From Gordonibacter sp. An230 (GTDB lineage: Bacteria; Actinomycetota; Coriobacteriia; Coriobacteriales; Eggerthellaceae): a stretch of DNA of 64,000 nucleotides. Made by a program: the position numbers and the translations under genes. Shown here one piece after another: positions 29,773 to 39,055 of this stretch. Under the pieces are notes generated by a model. The model was not told the origin of the DNA. It made no database searches and saw only the letters and a program-made list of their open reading frames with translations. Position 1 is the stretch's first letter; every line of letters begins with the position of its first letter. The DNA lies in assembly GCF_002159915.1 (NCBI RefSeq), contig NZ_NFJP01000004.1, forward strand, positions 1 to 64,000. Reading direction: 5' to 3'.

Positions 29773-32613
29773 GTGGGCAACACGTACAAGAACACGATGA
29801 ACCTTCCCAAAACCGACTTCGCGATGCGGGCGAACCTGCCCGAGAACGAGCCGAAGCGGCTGGCGAAGTGGGAGGAAGAGCAGATCTACGAACAGGTGCT
29901 CGAGAAGAACAAGGACGGCAAGCCGCACATCCTGCACGACGGCCCGCCCTACGCCAACGGCCCCATCCACATCGGGCACGCCTTCAACAAGATCCTCAAG
30001 GACTTCGTGAACAAGTCCTATGCGCAGCGCGGCTACTTCACGCCGTACGTGCCCGGCTGGGACTGCCATGGTCAGCCCATCGAGCACATGGTGGAGAAGA
30101 CGCTCGGCCCCGAGAAGATGGCGAAGATCGACCAGCCCACGCTGCGCCGGCTCTGCCGCGAGTGGGCCGAGAAGTACGTAGACGTGCAGCGCGAGGGCTT
30201 CAAGCGCCTCGGCGTGAACGCCGACTGGGATCATCCCTACCTCACGTTCACCCCCAACTACGAGGCCGGCAACGTCGAGGTGTTCAAGAAGATGTACCTC
30301 GACGGCTCGGTGTACCGCGGCCGCAAGCCCATCCACTGGTGCAAGCGCTGCCACACCGCGCTCGCCGAGGCCGAGATCGAGTATTCGGACGAGGAGTCGC
30401 CGTCCATCTTCGTGCGCTTCAAGCTGGACGCGATGCCCGGCGTGTTCGAGGCTGCGGGCGCGACCGGCAGCGCCTACGTGCTCATTTGGACCACGACGCC
30501 CTGGACGCTGCCGGCCAACACGGCCGTGTCGCTGGCCCCCGACGCCGACTACGTCATGGTGGTCGCCGACGGAGCGAACATGATCTTCGCCCGCGAGCTG
30601 GTGGAGCAGGTGGCCGAGATCGCGGGCTGGCAGTCCTACGACCTCGTGCGCGGCGAGAGCGGCGAGCCCGTCGCGCTCAAGGGCCGCGAGCTCACCGGCC
30701 TCACCTACACGTGCCCCGTCCGCCAGGACCTCAAGGGCACCGTCATCTACGGCGACCACGTCACGCTCGACTCGGGCACGGGCGCGGTGCACACGGCTCC
30801 CGGCCACGGCCAGGACGACTATCTGGTGGCGCTGGAGTTCGACGTGCCGCTGCTCATGCCGGTGGACGACAACGGCGTGCTCACCGACGAGGCCGGCCCC
30901 TTCGCGGGCCTCGACGTGGACGAGGCGAACCCGGCCATCATCGCATGGCTGCGCGAGCGCGGCACGCTCGTGGCCGAGAAGAAGATCGTGCACAGCTACC
31001 CGCACTGCTGGCGCTGCCACGAGCCGGTCATCTTCCGCGCCACCGACCAGTGGTTCGTGTCGATGGGCAAGAACAGCCTGCGCGAGAACGCGCTGCGCGC
31101 CATCGAGAACGACGTGGAATGGATTCCCGCGTGGGCGTCGAATCGCATCGGCTCCATGGTGGCCGACCGTCCCGACTGGTGCATCTCGCGCCAGCGCAGC
31201 TGGGGCGTGCCCATCCCCGTGTTCAAGTGCGCCAAGTGCGGCAACACGGTGGCAAACGAGCGGACGTTCGACGCGGTGATCGACCTGTTCTACAAAGAAG
31301 GTGCCGACGCGTGGTTTACGCGCGAGCCGTCCGAGTACCTGCCGCGCGGCGTGAAGTGCGAGACCTGCGGCTGCTCCGAGCTCGTCCCCGAGAAGGACAT
31401 CCTCGACGTGTGGTGGGAGAGCGGCGTGTCGCACACCTCCGTGCTCAGGCATCGCGAGGCCGAGGGGCTGCGCTTCCCAGCCGATATGTACCTGGAGGGC
31501 TCAGACCAGCACCGCGGATGGTTCCAGTCGTCGCTCCTCACTAGCATAGGCGCCTACGGCGTGCCGCCGTACAAGTCCGTCATGCACTGCGGCTTCACGG
31601 TTGACGAACAGGGACGCAAGATGTCGAAGTCGCTCGGCAACGGCGTGGACCCGGCCGAGGTGGCGAACACCTACGGAGCCGACGTGCTGCGCCTGTGGGT
31701 GGCGAGCGTGGACTACTCGCAGGACGTGAGCATCTCCGACGGGATCTTGAAGCAGGTGTCGGACGCCTACCGGCGCTTCCGCAACACGTTCCGCTTCCTG
31801 CTGGGCAGCTTGGACGACTTCTCCGACGAGCTGATCGCGAAGTCGTGGGACGACCTCGAGCCCATCGACCGCGCCATGATGGCGAAGACCCACGCGCTGC
31901 TCGTCGAGGTCGAAGCCGCCTACGACGCCTGCCGTTTCAACGCGGTGTACCGCGCCGCCTACGACTTCGTGAACGACCTGTCGTCCGTCTACATGGACGT
32001 GGCGAAGGACCGCCTGTACTCCGAAGCGCCGGACAGCCCGCGTCGGCGCGCCGTGCAGACGGTGCTCATGAACATCCTCGAGGTGCTCGTGCGCATCCTC
32101 GCGCCCGTGCTCTCCTTCACCACCGACGAGGTGTGGGAGCACTACCCCGAGGCCATGCGCGGCAAGCCCGGCCGTCCGAGCAGCGTGCAGCTGGCCGGCT
32201 GGCCTTCCCGCACGGACTTCGCACCCGCCCTGCCTGCCGACGTGCAGGCCGAGATCGACGCGTTCGCCCCGGCGCTCGAAGCGCGGGAAGTCGTGACCAA
32301 GGCCCTCGAGGACGCGCGCGCCTCGAAGCTGATCAACAAGAGCCAGGAAGCGGCGGTCGTCCTCACGGCGCCCGCCGACCAGCTTGCGACCCTCGAGGCG
32401 TTCGGCGCCGACGCGCTCGCCGAGCTGTTCATCGTCTCCGGCGTGGACTTCGCCGAAGGCGAGGAGCTTTCCGCGGCCATCCGCCCCGCCGACGGCGAGA
32501 AGTGCCCGCGCTGCTGGAACTTCCGCGCGCTCGGCGGCAACCCGAACCATCCGGACGTCTGCGAACGCTGCGGCGACGCGCTCGACGCCATCGGATTTTC
32601 GGAGGAGGGGTAG
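29773..32613 (+). CDS. ileS: Isoleucyl-tRNA synthetase
   Basis: Charges tRNA-Ile; 946 residues, class I. HIGH motif in GPIHIGHAFNKILK, KMSKSLGNGVDP (KMSKS), a long CP1 editing domain between, and a C-terminal zinc-binding segment CPRCWNF...CERCGDAL. GTG 29773 (VGNTYKNTMNLPKTDF) has GAGGAAAGG eight bases upstream; ATG 29797 lacks one. It is followed within five bases by lspA and then rluD in coupled fashion, a lineage-typical linkage. Confidence 0.96.
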   Translation: MGNTYKNTMNLPKTDFAMRANLPENEPKRLAKWEEEQIYEQVLEKNKDGKPHILHDGPPYANGPIHIGHAFNKILKDFVNKSYAQRGYFTPYVPGWDCHGQPIEHMVEKTLGPEKMAKIDQPTLRRLCREWAEKYVDVQREGFKRLGVNADWDHPYLTFTPNYEAGNVEVFKKMYLDGSVYRGRKPIHWCKRCHTALAEAEIEYSDEESPSIFVRFKLDAMPGVFEAAGATGSAYVLIWTTTPWTLPANTAVSLAPDADYVMVVADGANMIFARELVEQVAEIAGWQSYDLVRGESGEPVALKGRELTGLTYTCPVRQDLKGTVIYGDHVTLDSGTGAVHTAPGHGQDDYLVALEFDVPLLMPVDDNGVLTDEAGPFAGLDVDEANPAIIAWLRERGTLVAEKKIVHSYPHCWRCHEPVIFRATDQWFVSMGKNSLRENALRAIENDVEWIPAWASNRIGSMVADRPDWCISRQRSWGVPIPVFKCAKCGNTVANERTFDAVIDLFYKEGADAWFTREPSEYLPRGVKCETCGCSELVPEKDILDVWWESGVSHTSVLRHREAEGLRFPADMYLEGSDQHRGWFQSSLLTSIGAYGVPPYKSVMHCGFTVDEQGRKMSKSLGNGVDPAEVANTYGADVLRLWVASVDYSQDVSISDGILKQVSDAYRRFRNTFRFLLGSLDDFSDELIAKSWDDLEPIDRAMMAKTHALLVEVEAAYDACRFNAVYRAAYDFVNDLSSVYMDVAKDRLYSEAPDSPRRRAVQTVLMNILEVLVRILAPVLSFTTDEVWEHYPEAMRGKPGRPSSVQLAGWPSRTDFAPALPADVQAEIDAFAPALEAREVVTKALEDARASKLINKSQEAAVVLTAPADQLATLEAFGADALAELFIVSGVDFAEGEELSAAIRPADGEKCPRCWNFRALGGNPNHPDVCERCGDALDAIGFSEEG

Positions 32614-32617
32614 GCCC

Positions 32618-33229
32618 TTGGACGAGCAGACGAACGCGCCCGGACGCGACCCTTCCACCGACCTCGACGCCGCAGCGGGTGACCTCGAGCCGCGTTCGAG
32701 CCGTCCGGGCCGTGCGCGCTCCGCGATCCTGTTCGTCCTCGTCGCGGCGGCATGGTTCGCCCTCGACGTCGCGACGAAGGGCTGGGTGTCGGGAGGCTGG
32801 CAGGAGGGCGACGTCGTCACGGGCCCCATCCTCGGCCTCGTGCGCTTCCACCTCGTGCACAACACGGGCATGGCGTGGGGCATGTTCGGCGATTCGACGT
32901 TCGCGCTCGGCGTGCTGTCGCTTGCCGTGTGCGCCGCCGCGACCGCCTACCTCTTCGCGTTCTCGAAGAGGCCCAACGCGCTCGAGACGACAGGCGTCGC
33001 GCTCGTGGTGGCGGGAGGGCTCGGCAACGCGCTCGACCGGTTCACGCTCGGCTACGTGGTGGACTTCATCGAGCCCGTGTTCATCGACTTCCCCGTGTTC
33101 AACGTGGCCGACATCGGCGTGACGTGCGGGTTCGCGATCTTCCTTGCGGGCATGGCGTTCGCATGGCGCCGTGAGGACCGCGCCCTTGCGGCGGCTCCGA
33201 CAGACGGCGAAGGGGCCGGCCCCCGATGA
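32618..33229 (+). CDS. lspA: Lipoprotein signal peptidase (signal peptidase II)
   Basis: Cleaves the signal peptide of prolipoproteins in the cytoplasmic membrane. 203 residues with four membrane helices after a 45-residue polar N-terminus longer than usual; catalytic aspartates in NALDRFTLGYVVDF and FNVADIGVT. TTG 32618 is the start indicated by GGAGGAGGGG (32601-32610); no ATG or GTG is placed as well. The stop overlaps the next start (ATGA). Confidence 0.92.
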   Translation: MDEQTNAPGRDPSTDLDAAAGDLEPRSSRPGRARSAILFVLVAAAWFALDVATKGWVSGGWQEGDVVTGPILGLVRFHLVHNTGMAWGMFGDSTFALGVLSLAVCAAATAYLFAFSKRPNALETTGVALVVAGGLGNALDRFTLGYVVDFIEPVFIDFPVFNVADIGVTCGFAIFLAGMAFAWRREDRALAAAPTDGEGAGPR

Positions 33230-34260
33230 CGCGCTTGCTCTCCCACACCGTCTGCGCCGACGACGCGGGGCAGCGCCTCGACGCGCTTCTGGCCGCCCGC
33301 GGCCTCTACCCGAGCCGCAGCGCTGCCGCGCGCGCCGTGGAGGAGGGCGCCGTGTGCGTGAACGGCGCGACCGTGACGAAGCGGCACGCCGTGTCCGCGG
33401 GCGACACGATCGTCTACGAGGCACCCGACGAGCCCGCCCGCGGCCCCGTGGCAGGCCAGCCCATCGATCTGGACGTCCGCTTCGAGGACGAGCACCTCAT
33501 CGTGCTGTCGAAGCAGGCGGGGCTCGTGTGCCACCCCTCCGCCGACCACTGCGACGGCACGCTCGTGAACGCGCTCGTGCACCGCTGCGGAGCCGACCAC
33601 CTGTGCAACGTGCAGGGCGAGGACGACCGCCTCGGCATCGTGCACCGCCTCGACCGCGACACGACGGGCCTCATGCTGGCCGCGAAGGACGACGCGACCG
33701 GCTACGCCCTCATGGCCGATATCCGCGACCGCGCGGTGGACAGGCGCTACCTCGCGCTCGTGCACGGCGTCGTCGCGCACGACACGGGCATGGTCGACGC
33801 CCCCATCGCGCGCAGCGCGCACGACCGCACGCGCATGGCCGTGCGCGACGTCCCCTCGGCCCGCGAGGCCGTCACCACGTTCCGCGTGCTCGAGCGCTTC
33901 GAGCACGGCGCGCGCGACGACGGCTACACGCTCGTGGACTGCAAGCTGTTCACGGGGCGCACGCACCAGATCCGCGTCCACATGCAGTACGCGCGCCACC
34001 CGCTCGTGGGCGATCCCGTGTACGTCGCGCACGCCCCGAAGGACCCTTCCGCAAGCCTCGGCCTTAAGCGGCAGTTCCTCCACTCGTTCAGGCTCTCCTT
34101 CGAGCATCCTCTGACCGGAGAAGAGCTGGACTTCAAGGACGCGCTGCCGTGCGACCTCGCCCAGGTCCTCGAAGGGCTCGCGCCGCGCAGCCTGGGCCGC
34201 ACCGAGGCGGGGGAGGAGGTCGCCGCCTCGCTCGCAACCGCACCGCGCCCGCTGCTGTGA
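33226..34260 (+). CDS. rluD: RluD-family 23S rRNA pseudouridine synthase
   Basis: Isomerises uridines in 23S rRNA (the exact position is not shown by sequence). 344 residues: N-terminal S4 RNA-binding domain (SRSAAARAVEEGAVCVNG), then the catalytic domain with HRLDRDTTGLML, whose Asp is the nucleophile, and GRTHQIRVHMQYARHPLVGD. Four-base overlap with lspA. The C-terminal 30 residues are variable. Confidence 0.92.
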   Translation: MTRLLSHTVCADDAGQRLDALLAARGLYPSRSAAARAVEEGAVCVNGATVTKRHAVSAGDTIVYEAPDEPARGPVAGQPIDLDVRFEDEHLIVLSKQAGLVCHPSADHCDGTLVNALVHRCGADHLCNVQGEDDRLGIVHRLDRDTTGLMLAAKDDATGYALMADIRDRAVDRRYLALVHGVVAHDTGMVDAPIARSAHDRTRMAVRDVPSAREAVTTFRVLERFEHGARDDGYTLVDCKLFTGRTHQIRVHMQYARHPLVGDPVYVAHAPKDPSASLGLKRQFLHSFRLSFEHPLTGEELDFKDALPCDLAQVLEGLAPRSLGRTEAGEEVAASLATAPRPLL

Positions 34261-34481
34261 GCGGTCCCGAAGCCTTTGGCCAAAAGACGGCATCCAACCC
34301 GCACCGGGCCGAGGCGGAGGCTGCCGGGCGCACGGACAAGGCCGCTCATCTGGTTTTTTCGCTTCTTTCCGTTCTTTCGACGTTCGTCGGCCCCGTGCAA
34401 GCGCGATGGGCTACACTGTAGCGGGTTTTAAAGGGTGGGGACGCGTCCCGCCACGGGTTTTTCTCGAGAAGGTGATCGATC

Positions 34482-35504
34482 GTGCCAGAAGGCAACCGCT
34501 GCGGGGTGCTGCTCGTGAACACGGGCACGCCGACCGAGCCGACGCCGCGCGCCGTGCGCAAATACCTCGCGCGCTTTTTGTCGGATCCGCGCATCGCGCC
34601 GATGAACCGGCTGGGATGGTGGTTCGTGCTCCATCTGTTCATCCTGCCGAAGCGCGCCCGCGCCTCTGCGGAGAAGTACCGCGCCATCTGGACCGCCGAG
34701 GGATCCCCGTTCGACGTGGCGCACCGAAAGCTCGAAAGCGGTCTGCAGAGGACGTTCGACGACGAGGGCTTGGACGTCATGGTGCGCTGCGCCATGAGCT
34801 ACGGCGAGCCCACGATCTTGGACAGCGTGCGAGTCCTCAAAGACGCCGGTTGCGAGCGGCTCGTGGTGCTGCCGCTCTACCCGCAAAGCGCCTACTCCAC
34901 CACAGGCGCCGTCTCCGACGGCGTAAAGCGCGCGCTCAGAAAGGCCCGGTGGGACGTCCCCTGCGACATCATCGACAACTACCACGACGATCCCACCTAC
35001 ATCCGCGCCATCGCCGCCTCCATCGAGCATGCGGGATTTCAACCGGACGCGGACGACAAGGTGCTGTTCTCGTTCCACTCCATCCCGCTCGCCGACATTG
35101 AGACGGGCGACACCTACGAGCTGCAGACGGGCGCTTCGAGCCTGGCCGTCGCCGGAGAGCTCGGCATCGACCGCAACCGCTGGACCATCGGCTACCAATG
35201 CCGCTTCGACAAGGGGCGTGAATGGCTCTCGCCCTTCACGCGCGACGTGCTCGCACGCTGGGCCGAAGCGGGTGTGGGACGCGTGTTCTTCGTGTGCCCG
35301 AACTTCGCCGTCGACTGCCTCGAGACGCTCTACGACATCGAGTACGAGCTCAAACCGCACTACTTCGATTGTCTGAGGAAAGCGGGGCAGACGCCCGACG
35401 CGCGCTCGTTTCTCTACGTTCCGTGCCTTGACCGCAGCCGCGCGCACCTCAAGGTGCTTGCCGACGTGCTGCATCCGTATCTGAAGGAGGTCCGACATGG
35501 GTAA
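34482..35504 (+). CDS. hemH: Ferrochelatase-family protein
   Basis: Inserts iron into a porphyrin at the membrane surface. 340 residues: LLVNTGTPTEPTPRAVRKYL, the catalytic His in LFSFHSIP, QCRFDKGREWLSPF, and FVCPNFAVDCLETLYDIE with the conserved Glu. The start is GTG 34482 with GAAGGTGATC upstream. A -10-like TACACT lies at about 34409. Overlaps coaBC by eight bases. Whether the substrate is protoporphyrin or coproporphyrin cannot be told. Confidence 0.9.
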   Translation: MPEGNRCGVLLVNTGTPTEPTPRAVRKYLARFLSDPRIAPMNRLGWWFVLHLFILPKRARASAEKYRAIWTAEGSPFDVAHRKLESGLQRTFDDEGLDVMVRCAMSYGEPTILDSVRVLKDAGCERLVVLPLYPQSAYSTTGAVSDGVKRALRKARWDVPCDIIDNYHDDPTYIRAIAASIEHAGFQPDADDKVLFSFHSIPLADIETGDTYELQTGASSLAVAGELGIDRNRWTIGYQCRFDKGREWLSPFTRDVLARWAEAGVGRVFFVCPNFAVDCLETLYDIEYELKPHYFDCLRKAGQTPDARSFLYVPCLDRSRAHLKVLADVLHPYLKEVRHG

Positions 35505-36711
35505 CGCCGATGCCGCAGCCGCCGGAGGCAAAACCGTCCTTTTGGGCGTGACCGGCTGCATCGCCGCCTACAAATCCTGCGAGATCGTGCGCGCGCTCCA
35601 AAAGGCGGGGGTGCACGTGAAGGTGGTCATGACCGAGCACGCGACCGAGTTCGTGGGCCCGACGACCTTCCGCGCCCTCACGCACGAGAAGGTGGCCGTG
35701 GGCCTGTTCGACGATCCGGAGGACCCTATCCACCACGTCTCGCTCGCCCAAGAGGCCGATGCCTTCCTCATCGCGCCGTGCACCGCGAACGTCATCGCCA
35801 AGATCGCCAACGGCATCGCCGACGACCTGCTCACCACGACGGCGCTCGCCACCACGGCGCCGCTTATCATCGCGCCGGCCATGAACGTCAACATGTACGA
35901 CAACGGCGCGACGCGCTACAACATCGGCAAGCTCCACATCCGCGGCGCGCGCATCGTCGAGGCAGGCGACGGCTACCTGGCTTGCGGCGACGTGGGCAAA
36001 GGCCGCCTCGCGGACATAGGGGACATCGTGGATGCCACCCTCGACGAGCTCGGCGTGCGCCGCGACCTCGATGGCCGGCGCGTCATGGTGACCGCCGGCC
36101 CCACTGTCGAGCCCATCGATCCGGTGCGCTACATCTCGAACCACTCGTCGGGCAAGACCGGCTACGCCATCGCGCGCGCGGCCGCCCTGCGCGGCGCCGA
36201 CGTGACGCTCGTGTCCGGCCCCGTGTCGCTGCCCGCACCCGAAGGCGTGCGCGTCGTTCGGGTGCGCACGGCCCGCGAGATGCTCGCAGCCGCCGAGGAG
36301 GCGTTCCGCGACGCCGACATCGCCGTGTTCGCCGCAGCCGTGGCCGACATGCGTCCGCGCGCCGTTTCCAACCGCAAGCTCAAGAAGGGTCGCGATGGCG
36401 ACGAACTCGGCGCCATCGAGCTCGTCGAGAACCCCGACATCCTGGCCACGCTCGCCGCGCGCAAGGACCGCCAGGTGGTGGTGGGGTTCGCCGCCGAGAC
36501 GAACGACGTGGTGCCCAACGCCGAGGCGAAGCTCGCCGCGAAGCGCGCCGACTTCGTGGTGGCCAACCAGGTGGGGGAGGGCATGGCCTTCGGCACCGAC
36601 GACAACGCCGTGTGGTTCGTGGACGCCGAGGAGGTCGAGGAGCTGCCCCGCATGCCCAAAAGCCGCCTCGCCGACGAGATCCTCGACAAAGCCGTCCAGT
36701 TTTTGAGGTGA
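35497..36711 (+). CDS. coaBC: Bifunctional phosphopantothenoylcysteine synthetase/decarboxylase
   Basis: Two consecutive steps of coenzyme A synthesis. 404 residues: N-terminal flavin decarboxylase CoaC (LLGVTGCIAAYKSCEIVRAL, catalytic His in DPIHHVSLAQ, PAMNVNMYD) and C-terminal CTP-dependent CoaB (VTAGPTVEPIDPVRYISNHS, SSGKTGYAIARAA, AVADMRP). ATG 35497 lies within the end of hemH, so translation is coupled. A 13-base stem-loop follows the stop. Confidence 0.95.
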   Translation: MGNADAAAAGGKTVLLGVTGCIAAYKSCEIVRALQKAGVHVKVVMTEHATEFVGPTTFRALTHEKVAVGLFDDPEDPIHHVSLAQEADAFLIAPCTANVIAKIANGIADDLLTTTALATTAPLIIAPAMNVNMYDNGATRYNIGKLHIRGARIVEAGDGYLACGDVGKGRLADIGDIVDATLDELGVRRDLDGRRVMVTAGPTVEPIDPVRYISNHSSGKTGYAIARAAALRGADVTLVSGPVSLPAPEGVRVVRVRTAREMLAAAEEAFRDADIAVFAAAVADMRPRAVSNRKLKKGRDGDELGAIELVENPDILATLAARKDRQVVVGFAAETNDVVPNAEAKLAAKRADFVVANQVGEGMAFGTDDNAVWFVDAEEVEELPRMPKSRLADEILDKAVQFLR

Positions 36712-36717
36712 GACGAA

Positions 36718-36747
36718 TCCGTCTGCCCGCTATGGCGGGCAGACGGA
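36718..36747 (+). terminator. Hairpin after coaBC
   Basis: TCCGTCTGCCCGC and GCGGGCAGACGGA form a perfect 13-base stem with loop TATG, six bases past the stop. No T-run follows. Confidence 0.6.
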
Positions 36748-36752
36748 AGGTG

Positions 36753-36800
36753 GACGACGCGAAGGGGCGGGATCCCAAGCCCGCGCCCCTTCGCGTCGTC
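36753..36800. repeat. Second stem-loop between convergent genes
   Basis: GACGACGCGAAGGGGCG (36753-36769) and its exact complement (36784-36800) form a 17-base stem with a 14-base loop. It probably ends transcription for the flavin reductase gene on the minus strand, or isolates the two convergent messages. Confidence 0.6.
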
Positions 36801-36858
36801 ATGCGGCCCGCGTTGCGCAAGGGAGGGGAAAGCGGGCCGGATCGCCGAGACGGATGCG

Positions 36859-38838
36859 TTACGAAGCCGCCTGCTCGCAGCACTTCGCCACGGCCGTGAG
36901 GAATCCTTGCGAGGTGCGCGTGGCACCCGCCACCGTGTCGACGTCGTCGACGCTTTGCGCTTCGATCACGGCCGGGATGAGCACACTTTCCATGGCCGCC
37001 ACGCCCACATAGGAGGTCTCGAGCTCGCTCTCCTGGTCGATGGAGGCTATCTTGCCGCCCGACACCGTTACCGTCACGGCGATGTCGCTGAACATACCGA
37101 ACTGCGTGTCGGTGTACTCGCCGTCCTTGAGCTCGCCTTCGGGCATGCCCCACGTGCGCTCGGGCTTCGACTCGCTCGTATCGCCTTCCAACGTCACGGC
37201 ACCCGCCTTGCCGTCGCCGATGTACTCTGCGGCAGACCTGGCTGCGAAGCGTCCCGAGTTGATGTTGTTCGCGTTCGTGCCGCCCGGCACGTTGATGGTG
37301 TAGATGTTGGGCCATAGATCGGCCGAGTCCACGCCGGCGGAGTAGAGGCCCGCCACCGGCGCGCCGGCCTTGTCGACGACTTCCATCTTGCGGTTCGTGC
37401 GGATGCCGCCGAAGGTGACCATCACCGACTGGGGCATGTAGCTGAAGTAGAACGGCGGGTTCTCCAGCTTCTGCAGGTACTCCTTCGGCTTGCCGAAGTA
37501 CGCGTCGCGGCCCTGCTCGCACATCTCGCAGTAAGCGTCGATGGACTCCTTCACCGTGTCGAAATCGAGCTCGAGGGCGTCGCATGCCTTCTTCGCCAGT
37601 TCATCGAGCGTGTCAGCGCTGAAGAAGTCGTTGTGCGGGTTCTGCTCGATGCGCTCGGCGAGCTCGGCCTGCGTCTCCTCCCAGGAGATGCGCGGCGCGA
37701 TCATGCCGTCGTAGGCGTCCTTGAACACCTTCGCGTCGTAGATGGAGTAGAGCTTTCGATGGACGAGCGAGGGGATCATGTCGCTCATCCAGTTCTCGAC
37801 GCCCGCCGACTCCGCGCAGAAGCGCTGCCCGTCCTCGTTGATCCACATGGCGCAGGGATTGTGGCCGGCCACCACCAATCCGTCGCCTCGCCCGTACGTG
37901 CCGTACTCGCCGCCCGGCTTGCCCGACACGGTGAGCTGCATGAGGCCCGACATGCGCGGAATGTCGCTTGCGCCGCCAGCCTCGAGCGCCATGCGCACCC
38001 CGTCGCCGTCGTAGCCGTACAGGAAGCGCTCGACGTTGGCCGTGTCGGAGAAGCCGCCTTCCTGCAGATACTCGTCGTTGTTGGCGAAACCGCCCGTGGC
38101 CAGCACGACGGCCTTCGCGTTCACCTGGACGTAGTCGCCGTTGAGCTTCTGGGCGTACACGCCCGCCACCGCGCCCGCGTCGTCGACGATGAGCTCCACC
38201 GCCGGGCAGTTCATGAGGAACTCGACGCCCAGGTCCTTCGCCGTCTTCGTCATGGCGGGGGAGAAGTCGTCGTGCGCGCGGTTCTCGCCGAACCAGTGGA
38301 ACGTCTCGAACTTGCCGCCGTGGTAGTCGTCCACGACGCCGGTGAAGTTCACGCCGCAGTCCTTGAGCCACGAGATGTTCTCGCCCGAAGCCTGCACGAG
38401 GTCGAACCATTTGAGGCCGTTCGCGCGGTTGTGCGAGTACTCCATCTCCGTGGAGATGATGTCGGCCGGCTCGATCGAGATGCCCGCCTCCTGCTGCATC
38501 TCCGAGTTGACGGCGAACACGCCTTCGGTGCCGATGCCGCCGCCTCCCGTGCCGCCTTGCTTCTCGAGCACGACTACGCCCAATCCTCGCTGAGCGGCGT
38601 CGACCGCCGCCGAAAGCCCCGAGTTGCCCGCGCCGCACACGCAGAGGTCGCATGCGTACGTGGCAACCGCATTCTTCGACGCGCCCTTGGACGCGGTGCC
38701 GTCCTTCGCGGAGTCGTCTCTGCCGTTGCCGCCCGCGTCTTGCGATCCTCCGGCCGGCGCGCAGCCCGCCAGGCTCGCGCCCGCGGCGAGTCCTGCGACG
38801 CCCGCCATGCCGAGGAAGCTCCTTCTCGTCAGTTCCAT
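36859..38838 (-). CDS. Exported FAD-dependent reductase with FMN-binding domain
   Basis: Fumarate-reductase-like flavoprotein of 659 residues, predicted to act outside the membrane. The N-terminus has a twin-arginine signal (LTRRSFLGMAG) and a possible lipobox (SLAGC). Next come the FAD fold (CVCGAGNSGLSAAVDAAQRG, VVVLEKQGGTGGGGIG), the catalytic middle, and a C-terminal FMN-binding domain ending DVDTVAGATRTSQG, where the Thr is usually flavinylated. Eggerthellaceae carry dozens of such reductases with diverse electron acceptors; the acceptor is not evident. ATG 38838 has GAAGGAGGGCATC. Divergent from a membrane LuxR regulator, likely its controller. Confidence 0.88.
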   Translation of the reverse strand: MELTRRSFLGMAGVAGLAAGASLAGCAPAGGSQDAGGNGRDDSAKDGTASKGASKNAVATYACDLCVCGAGNSGLSAAVDAAQRGLGVVVLEKQGGTGGGGIGTEGVFAVNSEMQQEAGISIEPADIISTEMEYSHNRANGLKWFDLVQASGENISWLKDCGVNFTGVVDDYHGGKFETFHWFGENRAHDDFSPAMTKTAKDLGVEFLMNCPAVELIVDDAGAVAGVYAQKLNGDYVQVNAKAVVLATGGFANNDEYLQEGGFSDTANVERFLYGYDGDGVRMALEAGGASDIPRMSGLMQLTVSGKPGGEYGTYGRGDGLVVAGHNPCAMWINEDGQRFCAESAGVENWMSDMIPSLVHRKLYSIYDAKVFKDAYDGMIAPRISWEETQAELAERIEQNPHNDFFSADTLDELAKKACDALELDFDTVKESIDAYCEMCEQGRDAYFGKPKEYLQKLENPPFYFSYMPQSVMVTFGGIRTNRKMEVVDKAGAPVAGLYSAGVDSADLWPNIYTINVPGGTNANNINSGRFAARSAAEYIGDGKAGAVTLEGDTSESKPERTWGMPEGELKDGEYTDTQFGMFSDIAVTVTVSGGKIASIDQESELETSYVGVAAMESVLIPAVIEAQSVDDVDTVAGATRTSQGFLTAVAKCCEQAAS

Positions 38839-39055
38839 GATGCCCTCCTTCGCGATTCCCTTCGTGCCCGGGCCGGTCGGCTCCCGACTGCCCGATGCTC
38901 GCGATTTTAGACAGGGCCCTCCGGACGGCCTAGTACCCGTCGAAGGTGAATTTCTCACGCCTCCACTCGAAAATTACCCGCTGCGGGTAAGGAAGAAGGA
39001 CGTGCAACGCGGTATGATCGGCGTACCGCACGGGGAGCGGACGAAAGGGGAGGGC